From: an uncultured Rothia sp. | Lineage (GTDB): Bacteria; Actinomycetota; Actinomycetes; Actinomycetales; Micrococcaceae | Assembly (NCBI RefSeq): GCF_937976295.1 | Contig: NZ_CALJRY010000008.1 | Span: 1 to 8,105 of the forward strand | Length of the DNA stretch: 8,105 bases | Reading direction: 5' to 3' | Part shown: positions 1-6,036 of the stretch, piece by piece | Numbering within the stretch: position 1 is the stretch's first letter | Layout of the letters: each line of letters begins with the position of its first letter | Translations under genes and position numbers: made by a program | The notes under the pieces: generated by a model | What the model saw: the letters and a program-made list of their open reading frames with translations, nothing else | Told to the model about the DNA's origin: nothing | Databases searched by the model: none

Positions 1-63
1 CGCGCGGTTATCCTCAGAGCCCTCTCACGTGCTGCGGCATGGAACGTTGAGCTGACGGCCAGG

Positions 64-948
64 CTAGTTCTTCGCTGCCTGACGTTCTGCGGTCTCCACA
101 ACATTCACCAGCAGCTCCGCGCGGGTCATCGGGCCCACACCGCCGGGGTTCGGGGAAACCCAGGACGCCTTCTGCGCAGCCTCCGGGGAGACGTCGCCGA
201 AGAGCTTCTTCTTGCCGGTCTCCGGGTCCTCAGCGCGGGACACACCAACGTCCAGCAGGATTGCGCCGTCCTTGACCTGGTGAGCCTTCAGCACGTGCGG
301 AACACCCACAGCGGCAACAATGACGTCAGCCTCGCGCAGCACCTCGTCCAGGTTCTCGGTACCGGTGTGCGCCAGGGTTGCGGTCGCGTTCACCTCGCGG
401 CGGGTCAGCAGCAGACCCAGCGGGCGGCCCACGGTAATGCCGCGGCCAAGCACCACAACGTTCTTACCGTTCCAGTCGATGCCGTGGCGCTTGACCAGCT
501 CAATGACACCGTTGGGGGTGCAGGGCAGCGGGGAATCCAGCGGCTCAGAAACGTTCAGCACGAGCTTGCCGAGGTTGGTCGGGTGCAGGCCGTCAGCGTC
601 CTTCTCGGGGGCGATGCGCTCCAGCACGCGGTTGGTGTCCAGGTGCTTGGGCAGGGGCAGCTGCACAATGTAGCTGGTGCACGCCGGGTCGTTGTTCAGC
701 TTGTCGATCTCTGCGTCGAGCTCTTCCTGAGTGATGTCACCGGGCAGGTCCACGCGGATGGAGTTAATACCGATCTCTGCGCAGTCGCGGTGCTTAGCGC
801 CCACGTACGAGCGGGATGCGGGGTCGTCACCGACCAGGACGGTGCCCAGGCCGGGGGTAATACCCTTAGCCTTGAGCGCCTCGACGCGCTCCTTCAGCTC
901 TTCCTTGATGGCTGCGGCGGTTGCGTTACCGTCTAGAATCTGGGGCAT
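64..948 (-). CDS. folD: Bifunctional methylenetetrahydrofolate dehydrogenase / methenyltetrahydrofolate cyclohydrolase
   Basis: Cytosolic FolD oxidises 5,10-methylene-THF to 5,10-methenyl-THF with NADP and hydrolyses that to 10-formyl-THF, the donor used by PurN and PurH encoded to its right. The 294-residue protein has the usual family length. Visible signatures are Y48 and K52 in the YVGAKHRDCAEIG segment (the E. coli Tyr50/Lys54 pair), Q96 in VQLPLP, D119 in KDADGLHP, the Rossmann-type VVVLGRGITVGRPLG (165-178) and the C-terminal PNPGGVGPMTR (267-276). I chose the ATG at 948 because GGAAGG lies just upstream and MPQILDG is a normal FolD N-terminus. The frame stays open upstream to 1161, but those 71 residues are low-complexity and unlike FolD. 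It is last in the minus-strand block, 220 bases after glyA and behind a terminator, so it probably has its own promoter. Family assignment is secure. Confidence 0.97.
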   Translation of the reverse strand: MPQILDGNATAAAIKEELKERVEALKAKGITPGLGTVLVGDDPASRSYVGAKHRDCAEIGINSIRVDLPGDITQEELDAEIDKLNNDPACTSYIVQLPLPKHLDTNRVLERIAPEKDADGLHPTNLGKLVLNVSEPLDSPLPCTPNGVIELVKRHGIDWNGKNVVVLGRGITVGRPLGLLLTRREVNATATLAHTGTENLDEVLREADVIVAAVGVPHVLKAHQVKDGAILLDVGVSRAEDPETGKKKLFGDVSPEAAQKASWVSPNPGGVGPMTRAELLVNVVETAERQAAKN

Positions 949-969
949 TGTTTTTCCTTCCATAGGTTG

Positions 970-984
970 CGGCGGGGTTCGCCG
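970..984 (-). other. Small hairpin just upstream of the folD ribosome-binding site
   Basis: A 5-bp GC stem (970-974 with 980-984, CGGCG/CGCCG) and a 5-base loop end about ten bases before the GGAAGG of folD. It could affect ribosome access, but this is inference from base pairing alone. Confidence 0.35.
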
Positions 985-1009
985 AAACGGACGGTCTGTG
1001 TGTTGAGTT

Positions 1010-1026
1010 CTAGGGTGTGTGCCTAG
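1010..1026 (-). other. Small CTAGG/CCTAG hairpin in the folD leader
   Basis: A perfect 5-bp inverted repeat (1010-1014 with 1022-1026) and a 7-base GT-rich loop lie between the large leader hairpin and the one next to the ribosome-binding site. It is the middle of three successive hairpins before folD. CTAG-containing sequence is usually scarce in bacterial DNA, so a paired copy is mildly notable. Confidence 0.35.
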
Positions 1027-1029
1027 CAG

Positions 1030-1094
1030 GTACCACTCCCCCGCTACATCCCTCGACGGATATGCCTCAACGGATGTAGCGGGCAGGGCGGTAC
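1030..1094 (-). other. Large hairpin in the glyA-folD gap, possible structured folD leader
   Basis: A perfect 12-bp inverted repeat (1040-1051 with 1072-1083, CCCGCTACATCC/GGATGTAGCGGG) encloses a 20-base loop. An outer 5-bp GTACC/GGTAC stem (1030-1034 with 1090-1094) closes it across an internal loop. In the folD sense, the apical part holds two near-identical 11-mers, ATCCGTTGAGG and ATCCGTCGAGG, three bases apart. It lies beyond the likely glyA terminator and has no T-tract in either direction, so it does not look like a second intrinsic terminator. It may be a cis-acting RNA or a protein-binding palindrome. A GATACT about one base upstream of it in the minus sense could be a -10 box, but I see no convincing -35. 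Confidence 0.5.
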
Positions 1095-1112
1095 AAGTAT
1101 CAGGGCGAAATA

Positions 1113-1158
1113 ACCCCGCCCGCTCAGCACCCACGAGGGGATGGTGAGCGAACGGGGT
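1113..1158 (-). terminator. Likely intrinsic terminator of glyA
   Basis: About ten bases past the glyA stop there is a long hairpin. ACCCCG/CGGGGT (1113-1118 with 1153-1158) and CGCTCA/TGAGCG (1121-1126 with 1145-1150) are joined by a 2x2 internal loop, then shorter inner pairs close on a 5-base loop. In the minus sense it is followed directly by TTATTTC, a modest T-rich tract. Position, stem strength and tail together suit a terminator, so folD may be transcribed largely on its own. Confidence 0.7.
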
Positions 1159-1168
1159 CATTCAGGGT

Positions 1169-2443
1169 CTACCAGTTCTCGCTGCCCTGGTAGAGGGGGT
1201 ACTTGGCGCACAGCGCCTCAACGCGGGCACGCAGCGCAGCGATGTCCGGGTTCGGCAGCAGTACGGAAGCGATAATGTCGGCCACCTCGGTGAAGCCTTC
1301 AGCGTCGAAGCCGCGGGTCGCCAGCGCGGGGGTACCGATACGCAGACCGGAGGTCACCATCGGCGGGCGCGGATCGTTCGGCACGGCGTTACGGTTGACG
1401 GTAATACCGGCATCGTGCAGCAGGTCCTCTGCTTCCTTGCCGTTGAGGGCGTGGTCGCGCAGGTCAACGAGCACCAGGTGAACGTCGGTACCGCCGGAGG
1501 CGATCGCAACGCCGGCGTCCTTCACGTCCTGCTGCAGCAGGCGGTTCGCCAGGATCTGTGCGCCCTCAACGGTGCGCTTCTGACGGTCCTTGAACGCCTC
1601 AGATGCGGCGACCTTGAATGCGGTAGCCTTCGCAGCGATCACGTGCATGAGCGGGCCGCCCTGCTGACCGGGGAACACTGCGGAGTCAATCTTCTTCTTC
1701 AGCTCCTCGGTGCAGAGGATGAAGCCGGAACGGGGACCGCCCAGGGTCTTGTGCACGGTGGAGGAGACCACGTGCGCGTGCGGGACGGGGTTCGGGTGCA
1801 GACCCGCAGCCACCAGGCCCGCGAAGTGAGCCATGTCCACCCACAGGTACGCGCCGATTTCGTCAGCAATCGCGCGGAACGCTGCGAAGTCCAGCTGACG
1901 GGGGTATGCGGACCAGCCGGCAATAATCAGCTTGGGGCGCTCAGCCAGAGCCAGTTCACGCACCTGCTCCATGTCAACACGGCCGGACTCATCCACGCTG
2001 TACGCCACAACGTTGTACAGCTTGCCGGAGACGTTCAGCTTCATGCCGTGGGTCAGGTGGCCGCCGTGTGCCAGGGACAGACCCATGATGGTGTCGCCGG
2101 GGTTCAGCAGTGCGTGCATGACGGCGTTGTTCGCCTGCGCACCGGAGTGGGGCTGAACGTTGGCGTGCTCGGCGCCGAAGAGTTCCTTCACGCGGGAAAT
2201 AGCGAGGTCCTCGACGATGTCGACGAATTCGCAGCCGCCGTAGTAGCGGCGGCCGGGGTAACCCTCAGCGTACTTGTTGGTCAGTACCGAGCCCTGGCTT
2301 TCGAGGACGGCACGGGGGACGAAGTTCTCGGATGCAATCATCTCGAGGGTGTTCTGCTGGCGCTTGCGCTCCAGCTCAATGGCTTCTGCAACCTCGGGGT
2401 CGAGGTCGGCGAGGGGCATCTCGAGGATCTTCTGCTCGGACAT
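1169..2443 (-). CDS. glyA: Serine hydroxymethyltransferase
   Basis: PLP-dependent cytosolic enzyme that converts serine and THF to glycine and 5,10-methylene-THF, the substrate of FolD encoded next. At 424 residues it is full length. Motifs in order are NKYAEGYPGRRYYGG (56-70), NVQPHSGAQANNAV (95-108), LSLAHGGHLTHG (122-133), D203 and H206 in WVDMAHFAGL, the PLP lysine K232 in SSTVHKTLGGPRSG, and SGLRIGTPALATRG (365-378) with the substrate-carboxylate arginine. The ATG at 2443 is preceded by AGGAG at good spacing. The HKTLGGPRSG form of the active-site loop, instead of the HKTLRGPRGG common elsewhere, is in my recollection typical of Micrococcales. A structured leader of about 110 bases lies upstream and a terminator hairpin follows the stop. 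Confidence 0.98.
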   Translation of the reverse strand: MSEQKILEMPLADLDPEVAEAIELERKRQQNTLEMIASENFVPRAVLESQGSVLTNKYAEGYPGRRYYGGCEFVDIVEDLAISRVKELFGAEHANVQPHSGAQANNAVMHALLNPGDTIMGLSLAHGGHLTHGMKLNVSGKLYNVVAYSVDESGRVDMEQVRELALAERPKLIIAGWSAYPRQLDFAAFRAIADEIGAYLWVDMAHFAGLVAAGLHPNPVPHAHVVSSTVHKTLGGPRSGFILCTEELKKKIDSAVFPGQQGGPLMHVIAAKATAFKVAASEAFKDRQKRTVEGAQILANRLLQQDVKDAGVAIASGGTDVHLVLVDLRDHALNGKEAEDLLHDAGITVNRNAVPNDPRPPMVTSGLRIGTPALATRGFDAEGFTEVADIIASVLLPNPDIAALRARVEALCAKYPLYQGSENW

Positions 2444-2487
2444 TACGCTCCTGGGAGTGTTTTTGCGTTATCTTCGGTCGCTCATCA

Positions 2488-2556
2488 TCAGGGTTGCCGC
2501 GGCATACGCCGGGCGGTCTTCGGGAGGCGGCGCGCGCCTCCAGCTGAAAACCCTGA
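2488..2556 (-). other. Foldable 5' leader of glyA
   Basis: An 8-bp long-range pair (2488-2495 TCAGGGTT with 2549-2556 AACCCTGA) encloses a 7-bp GC hairpin (2523-2529 with 2535-2541, GGAGGCG/CGCCTCC). The outer stem begins almost exactly where transcription would start from the candidate promoter at 2564-2593. It could be a regulated leader, but I recognise no known riboswitch core in it. Confidence 0.35.
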
Positions 2557-2563
2557 GTGAAAA

Positions 2564-2593
2564 AATATGAGCTACACCTCATAATACCGTAAA
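2564..2593 (-). promoter_or_regulatory. Candidate glyA promoter
   Basis: In the minus sense, TTTACG (2588-2593) and CATATT (2564-2569) are 18 bases apart, each matching four of six consensus positions. An AT-rich stretch follows. The -35 falls in the base of the hairpin 2589-2628. This is a weak call from sequence alone. Confidence 0.3.
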
Positions 2594-2628
2594 GCCCGCT
2601 TTCCTTCGAGAAGGAAAACGGGCTTTAC
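2589..2628 (-). terminator. Terminator-like palindrome between tetR and glyA
   Basis: An 18-bp stem with a single mismatch (2589-2606 with 2611-2628) closes on a 4-base loop. The outer part, GTAAAGCCCG/CGGGCTTTAC, has A- and T-rich ends within the stem, the common AAAGCCCG...CGGGCTTT terminator style. It lies about 105 bases past the tetR stop and just upstream of the glyA leader, so it most likely ends the tetR transcript. Confidence 0.65.
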
Positions 2629-2732
2629 AAAGCATCACAATGAAGTTTTCATGGTGTCGGCGAGACGCCAGCGGGGGCGCACAACACACCCCGGCGGGCT
2701 TATCAGCAGGCCGTTATGCGGGTCTGCTAACC

Positions 2733-3314
2733 CTACGCCTGACGCAGAATAGCGGAAGCATACTCCAGGTACGCCTCGCGAGCGCTCTCCTTCTTACCGC
2801 CAGCCACCAGCTGGGTCTGCACCACGTAACCGGTCAGCACCGACAGCACCGCGGCACCGATAACGGTCAGCCACTCTTCAAGCTCCTCTTCGGTGAAGTC
2901 CAGCTCAGCGGCACCCCAGGCGCGGTAGCGTTCCAGGGACTGATCGCGCAGGTAGCTCAGCTGTTCAGACACCACGGTCGCCAGCTGCGGCATCGCCACC
3001 GCCTCGCCCCAGGTGACGAGCAGGTGACGGCGAATCTTGGGGGTGTCCAGCACCTTCAGGCACCCGAACACGTAGTCCCAGGGCTGTTCGGCGCGGATGC
3101 GGTCAAAGGGCGCCATGTCCATGCGGGCTGCCGCCAGAATAATCTCATCCTTGGAGGAGAAGTGGTTATAAATCGCTCCAGCGGACAGGCCGGTGGCCGC
3201 AATAATGTCGCTCATCGAAGCCTTCTGATAACCGTGCTTGATGAAGCATTCGCGGGCGGTCTCCACAATCTGAGAACGCCTGTTCTTTTTGTATTCTTCG
3301 CTGACTTTAGGCAC
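2733..3314 (-). CDS. TetR/AcrR-family transcriptional regulator
   Basis: A 193-residue one-domain-plus-ligand-pocket regulator of normal TetR length. The N-terminal DNA-binding domain (about 9-60) is classic: RRSQIVETARECFIKHGYQKASMSDIIAATGLSAGAIYNHFSSKDEII, with the recognition helix around SAGAIYNHF (44-52). The C-terminal part (about 65-190) is helical and family-variable, so the ligand cannot be named. The start is GTG at 3314 with AGGA seven bases upstream; the next in-frame Met (34) lies inside the helix-turn-helix, too late to be the start. It sits between purH and glyA on the same strand, with a terminator on each side, so it is probably a separate unit. Autoregulation, or control of the flanking purine and folate genes, is possible but not shown. 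Confidence 0.93.
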   Translation of the reverse strand: MPKVSEEYKKNRRSQIVETARECFIKHGYQKASMSDIIAATGLSAGAIYNHFSSKDEIILAAARMDMAPFDRIRAEQPWDYVFGCLKVLDTPKIRRHLLVTWGEAVAMPQLATVVSEQLSYLRDQSLERYRAWGAAELDFTEEELEEWLTVIGAAVLSVLTGYVVQTQLVAGGKKESAREAYLEYASAILRQA

Positions 3315-3346
3315 AACCTAATCCTAGCGAACTTTTAGCCGCTCCG

Positions 3347-3408
3347 TGCGCATCTCGGTCGTCGGTGACGCACCCTCATGCGCAAATCCGGCGCAAAATA
3401 GAGCAAAA
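3347..3408. promoter_or_regulatory. Repeat cluster before tetR, candidate operator
   Basis: Three short repeats, GCGCAAAT (3380), GCGCAAAA (3391) and GAGCAAAA (3401), begin 11 and 10 bases apart, so they lie on one face of the helix. The palindromic hexamer TGCGCA also occurs at 3347-3352 and 3379-3384 as TGCGCAT and ATGCGCA in opposite orientation. They lie between the candidate -10 and the tetR start, where an autorepressor could bind. Confidence 0.35.
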
Positions 3409-3420
3409 ATTCTATAAATA
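3409..3420 (-). promoter_or_regulatory. Candidate -10 region of tetR
   Basis: In the minus sense this AT-rich segment reads ATTTATAGAATT, containing TATAGA, a good -10 match in otherwise GC-rich DNA. No strong -35 lies 16-18 bases upstream. It would give a leader of roughly 90 bases. Confidence 0.35.
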
Positions 3421-3486
3421 CGGCTTGCCCACACTACGGACGCCCCAACGCGGCCGCCCCAGCATGGATATTCCAGATAGCAAGCA

Positions 3487-3540
3487 CAAAAAGCGGGGCA
3501 TCCCAGGCTCACCCGAAGGCTCACCCCAGAATGCCCCGCT
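3487..3540 (-). terminator. Intrinsic terminator downstream of purH
   Basis: AGCGGGGCAT (3492-3501) pairs perfectly with ATGCCCCGCT (3531-3540), and in the minus sense the stem runs into TTTTT. The 29-base loop holds a perfect 10-bp direct repeat, AGGCTCACCC, at 3505-3514 and 3517-3526. It lies about 43 bases past the purH stop. Confidence 0.8.
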
Positions 3541-3551
3541 CACAGCAGGTA

Positions 3552-3569
3552 GCTCAGCGCAGGCTGAGC
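3552..3569 (-). other. Hairpin directly after the purH stop codon
   Basis: A perfect 7-bp stem, GCTCAGC/GCTGAGC (3552-3558 with 3563-3569), with a 4-base loop lies 13 bases past the purH stop. It has no T-tract. It may stabilise the mRNA 3' end ahead of the true terminator, but that is inference. Confidence 0.45.
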
Positions 3570-3582
3570 CCGCTACAGATTT

Positions 3583-5193
3583 TTAGTGGAAGAAGTGGCG
3601 GGTACCGGTCAGGTACATGGTCACGCCAGCAGCCTTAGCCGCCTCGATAACTTCCTCGTCGCGGATCGAGCCGCCCGGGTGCACGACGGCACGCACACCG
3701 GCGTCCAACAGCACCTGCAGGCCGTCAGCGAAGGGGAAGAACGCATCGGATGCGGCAACCGCACCGCGGGCACGTTCGTTACCTTCACCGCCGAGAGTGT
3801 TCGCACGCTCCACCGAGAGCTTGCAGGAATCCACGCGGTTCACCTGGCCCATACCGATGCCCACAGCGGCACCGTTATCGGCAAGCAGAATAGCGTTGGA
3901 CTTGGGCGAACGCAGTGCACGCCACGCGAACTCAAGGTCGCGCAGGGTTGCCTCGTCAGCCGCCTCACCGGCGACCAGGGTCCAGTTCTTCGGGTCGTCG
4001 CCCTCAGCCTGCAGACGGTCTGCCTCCTGGAAGAGCGCGCCACCGGAAATGGGGCGGTACTCAATGGTCTCGCGGGCAAAGCCCTCGGGCAGAACCAGCA
4101 GGCGCAGGTTCTTCTTCTCACGCAGAATCTCCAGCGCCTCGGGCTCGAAGCCGGGAGCCACAATCACCTCGGTGAAGATGCCCTTGACGGTCTGAGCCAT
4201 AGCGGCGGTCACCGGGCGGTTAGCGGCAATCACGCCACCGTATGCGGACAGCGGGTCGCAAGCGTGCGCCTTCGCGTGAGCATCCGCAATCGGGTCAGCC
4301 GCGCCGGGGGTTGCCACAGCAATACCGCAGGGGTTGTTGTGCTTGATGACGGCAACAGCCGGCTCATCGAAATCGTAAGCGGCACGCAGAGCGGCGTCAG
4401 CATCAACGTAGTTGTTGTAGCTCATCGCCTTACCGTGCAGCTGCTCCGCCTGAGCAATGCCGGGGGCAGCGGCGGGGTCAACGTACAGGGCGGCACGCTG
4501 GTGCGGGTTCTCGCCGTAACGCAGGGTCTCGCTACGCTCAAAGCCCAGGCCTGCGTACGGGGGCCAGAAGTTAGCGTCCTCATCCTGCAGGAACTGGGAT
4601 GCGGTCCAGGTAGCCACAGCGGTATCGTACGCGGCGGTGTGGGCGAATGCGCCAGCAGCAAGGCGGCGGCGCTCATCCAGGGAGAAACCACCGTTCTTAG
4701 CGGCCTCAACGGTGCGCGCGTAGTCGGCGGGGTCCACAACAATCGCGACGGCGTCGTGGTTCTTCGCGGCAGCGCGAACCATGGAGGGGCCACCAATGTC
4801 GATCTTCTCGATGATGGCGTCCTGATCGGCGCCGGACGCAACGGTCTCAACGAAGGGGTACAGGTTCACAACCACCAGGTCGAACGCCTCAACGTCCAGC
4901 TCTTCGAGGGTGTCGATGTGCTCCTGCTTGCGGCGGTCAGCCAGAATACCGGCGTGGATGCGCGGGTGCAGGGTCTTCACGCGGCCTTCGAGGCACTCGG
5001 GGAAACCGGTCACTTCGGTAACCTCGGTGACGGGTACGCCTGCTGCCGCGATGGTGGATGCGGTGGAGCCGGTGGAGACCAGCGCGACGCCAGCCTCGTG
5101 CAGGCCGCGGGCGAACTCCTCCAGACCGGTCTTGTCGTAGACGGAAATGAGGGCGCGGCGCAGGGGCACGCGATCGAGCTCAATGAGAGACAC
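3583..5193 (-). CDS. purH: Bifunctional AICAR transformylase / IMP cyclohydrolase
   Basis: PurH performs the last two steps of IMP synthesis: AICAR is formylated with 10-formyl-THF to FAICAR, which is then cyclised to IMP. The 536-residue length fits. The N-terminal MGS-like cyclohydrolase domain (about 12-150) shows ALISVYDKTGL, STGSTASTIAAAGV, RVKTLHPRIHAGIL and VVNLYPF. The transformylase domain (about 155-536) shows LRYGENPHQRAALY (224-237), MSYNNYVDADAA, the catalytic K284-H285 in VIKHNNPCG, DPLSAYGGVIAANRPV, SPKSNAI and the ending GTRHFFH. The start is GTG at 5193 with GGAG five bases upstream. It lies 211 bases after purN on the same strand, across a heavily foldable gap, and is followed by a terminator. 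Assignment is secure. Confidence 0.98.
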   Translation of the reverse strand: MSLIELDRVPLRRALISVYDKTGLEEFARGLHEAGVALVSTGSTASTIAAAGVPVTEVTEVTGFPECLEGRVKTLHPRIHAGILADRRKQEHIDTLEELDVEAFDLVVVNLYPFVETVASGADQDAIIEKIDIGGPSMVRAAAKNHDAVAIVVDPADYARTVEAAKNGGFSLDERRRLAAGAFAHTAAYDTAVATWTASQFLQDEDANFWPPYAGLGFERSETLRYGENPHQRAALYVDPAAAPGIAQAEQLHGKAMSYNNYVDADAALRAAYDFDEPAVAVIKHNNPCGIAVATPGAADPIADAHAKAHACDPLSAYGGVIAANRPVTAAMAQTVKGIFTEVIVAPGFEPEALEILREKKNLRLLVLPEGFARETIEYRPISGGALFQEADRLQAEGDDPKNWTLVAGEAADEATLRDLEFAWRALRSPKSNAILLADNGAAVGIGMGQVNRVDSCKLSVERANTLGGEGNERARGAVAASDAFFPFADGLQVLLDAGVRAVVHPGGSIRDEEVIEAAKAAGVTMYLTGTRHFFH

Positions 5194-5283
5194 AAATACT
5201 CCGATGCTTTAGACGTGCACGCCGGTTCTCGGCGGCACAGCTGGTGGATGGACGTAGCCTGCCAGGATAGACAGGATATGTGT

Positions 5284-5385
5284 GGGGGTATTCCCCGCCG
5301 CTGTGCACCTTCCCCTCAGGGGTACTCGGGTGCCACAGCGGAACGTGTGTGGGCGGCGGGGTGTGAGCTCGGCTCATTCCGCCGC
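5284..5385 (-). other. Hairpin array in the purN-purH gap, candidate purH leader
   Basis: Three hairpins fill most of this gap. The one nearest purN pairs 5353-5359 with 5379-5385 (GCGGCGG/CCGCCGC) and has an inner stem 5364-5368 with 5372-5376. The middle one is a 12-bp stem with one bulge (5298-5309 with 5329-5341), enclosing CCCC/GGGG (5312-5315 with 5319-5322). The third is GGGG/CCCC (5285-5288 with 5293-5296) closed by a short loop. None has a T-tract after it in the minus sense. They may end or attenuate purN transcription, or form a regulatory leader for purH. I recognise no known riboswitch core. Confidence 0.5.
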
Positions 5386-5404
5386 AAAAATCTAGTGGGC
5401 GGAA

Positions 5405-6001
5405 TTAGCTGTCAGATGCAGCGTCGTCAGATGCAGCGCCGTGAGATTCAGCCAGGGATGCGATGGTCTGCACGAGCAGGCGGCGCTCCTGCACCTTAAT
5501 GCGTTCGTGCAGGGTTTCTTCGGTGTCGTCATCCAGAACGGGCACTGCCGCCTGGGCGAGGATGGGGCCGGTGTCAACGCCCGCATCCACAAAGTGGACG
5601 GTCAGGCCGGTAATCTTCACACCGTGCGCCAGGGCGTCACGCACGCCGTGCGCACCCGGGAAAGAGGGCAGCAGTGCGGGGTGGGTGTTAATAATGCGGT
5701 TTTTGAAACGCTCAACCAGCTGCGCGTCAACAATGCGCATGAAGCCGGCGAACACAATGTAATCGGGGTTGTAGGAAGCGATCTTTTCTTCCAGCGCACG
5801 GTTCCAGGAGGGGCGGTCTGCGTAGTCGCCGGGCTGCACCAGGAAGGTGGGTACACCCGCCGCCTGGGCACGTTCAATACCCAGACAGGGCTTGTCGGCG
5901 CCCACTGCCGCAATGTCGAGGGGAAGCTCGCCCGCTGCTACAGCGTCGAGGATGGACTGAAGATTCGTTCCGGAGCCGGATACCATAACCACAATTCGCA
6001 C
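5405..6001 (-). CDS. purN: Phosphoribosylglycinamide formyltransferase (GAR transformylase)
   Basis: PurN transfers the formyl group of 10-formyl-THF to GAR in the third step of purine synthesis. It is a 198-residue cytosolic enzyme of the usual length. It shows the N-terminal phosphate-binding VSGSGTNLQSIL (7-18), the folate-pocket region FAGFMRI, and the catalytic triad N105, H107 and D143 in INTHPALLPSFPGAHG (104-119) and VDAGVDTGPIL (138-148). The GTG at 6001 gives the normal family beginning (MRIVVMVSGSGTN). No Shine-Dalgarno precedes it; instead a -10 box lies six bases upstream, which implies a leaderless mRNA. The last dozen residues (HGAASDDAASDS) are a low-complexity tail encoded by a 15-bp tandem repeat and are probably dispensable. 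Assignment is secure. Confidence 0.97.
   Translation of the reverse strand: MRIVVMVSGSGTNLQSILDAVAAGELPLDIAAVGADKPCLGIERAQAAGVPTFLVQPGDYADRPSWNRALEEKIASYNPDYIVFAGFMRIVDAQLVERFKNRIINTHPALLPSFPGAHGVRDALAHGVKITGLTVHFVDAGVDTGPILAQAAVPVLDDDTEETLHERIKVQERRLLVQTIASLAESHGAASDDAASDS
5411..5455 (-). repeat. 15-bp tandem repeat in the 3' end of purN
   Basis: Two units at 5411-5425 and 5426-5440 differ at one base, and a third degenerate unit follows at 5441-5455. The length is a multiple of three, so the frame is kept; it encodes the Ser-Asp-Ala-rich C-terminal tail of PurN. Confidence 0.75.
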
Positions 6002-6007
6002 CCGACT

Positions 6008-6036
6008 AGTATAACCCGTCTCACACCCTTATCCAA
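6008..6036 (-). promoter_or_regulatory. purN promoter, leaderless arrangement
   Basis: In the minus sense, TTGGAT (6031-6036) and TATACT (6008-6013) are exactly 17 bases apart. TATACT matches five of six -10 positions. Only six bases (AGTCGG) lie between it and the purN GTG, so the expected transcription start falls on the start codon. An imperfect 18-bp palindrome (CTTATCC at 6028-6034 with GGGTAAG at 6039-6045, one G-T pair) overlaps the -35 and could be an operator. Confidence 0.6.

Noticed and set aside
1..63. Left-edge sequence past the folD stop
   Set aside because: Too short to assign; I see no convincing hairpin, T-tract or recognisable coding frame.
63..74. GCTAGTTCTTCG shared with 6841-6852
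   Set aside because: Both proteins end in Lys-Asn-stop (AAG AAC TAG), which explains most of the identity; not a mobile-element end or attachment site.
949..1112. ZTP (pfl) riboswitch upstream of folD, also considered before glyA and purH
   Set aside because: The gene set suggested it, but the conserved 3' core as I recall it (CCGCCUGGGC) is absent in the gene sense from all three leaders. Look-alikes on the plus strand within purN (about 5548 and 5865) are simply the complement of Ala/Gln codons.
949..1161. 71-residue N-terminal extension of FolD
   Set aside because: The internal ATG at 948 has a good GGAAGG, matches the family N-terminus, and the extension overlaps hairpins and is unlike FolD.
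1415..2560. 381-codon open frame on the plus strand opposite glyA
   Set aside because: Mirror of the clear glyA gene with no domain signature; explained by codon bias.
3324..3524. 66-codon minus-strand frame just upstream of tetR
   Set aside because: It would start inside the loop of the purH terminator and has no Shine-Dalgarno; intergenic sequence is a better explanation.
3586..5499. 637-codon open frame on the plus strand opposite purH
   Set aside because: PurH on the minus strand is unambiguous, and GC-rich codon use routinely leaves the opposite frame open. Its translation is low-complexity Gly/Val/Gln-rich with no recognisable motif.
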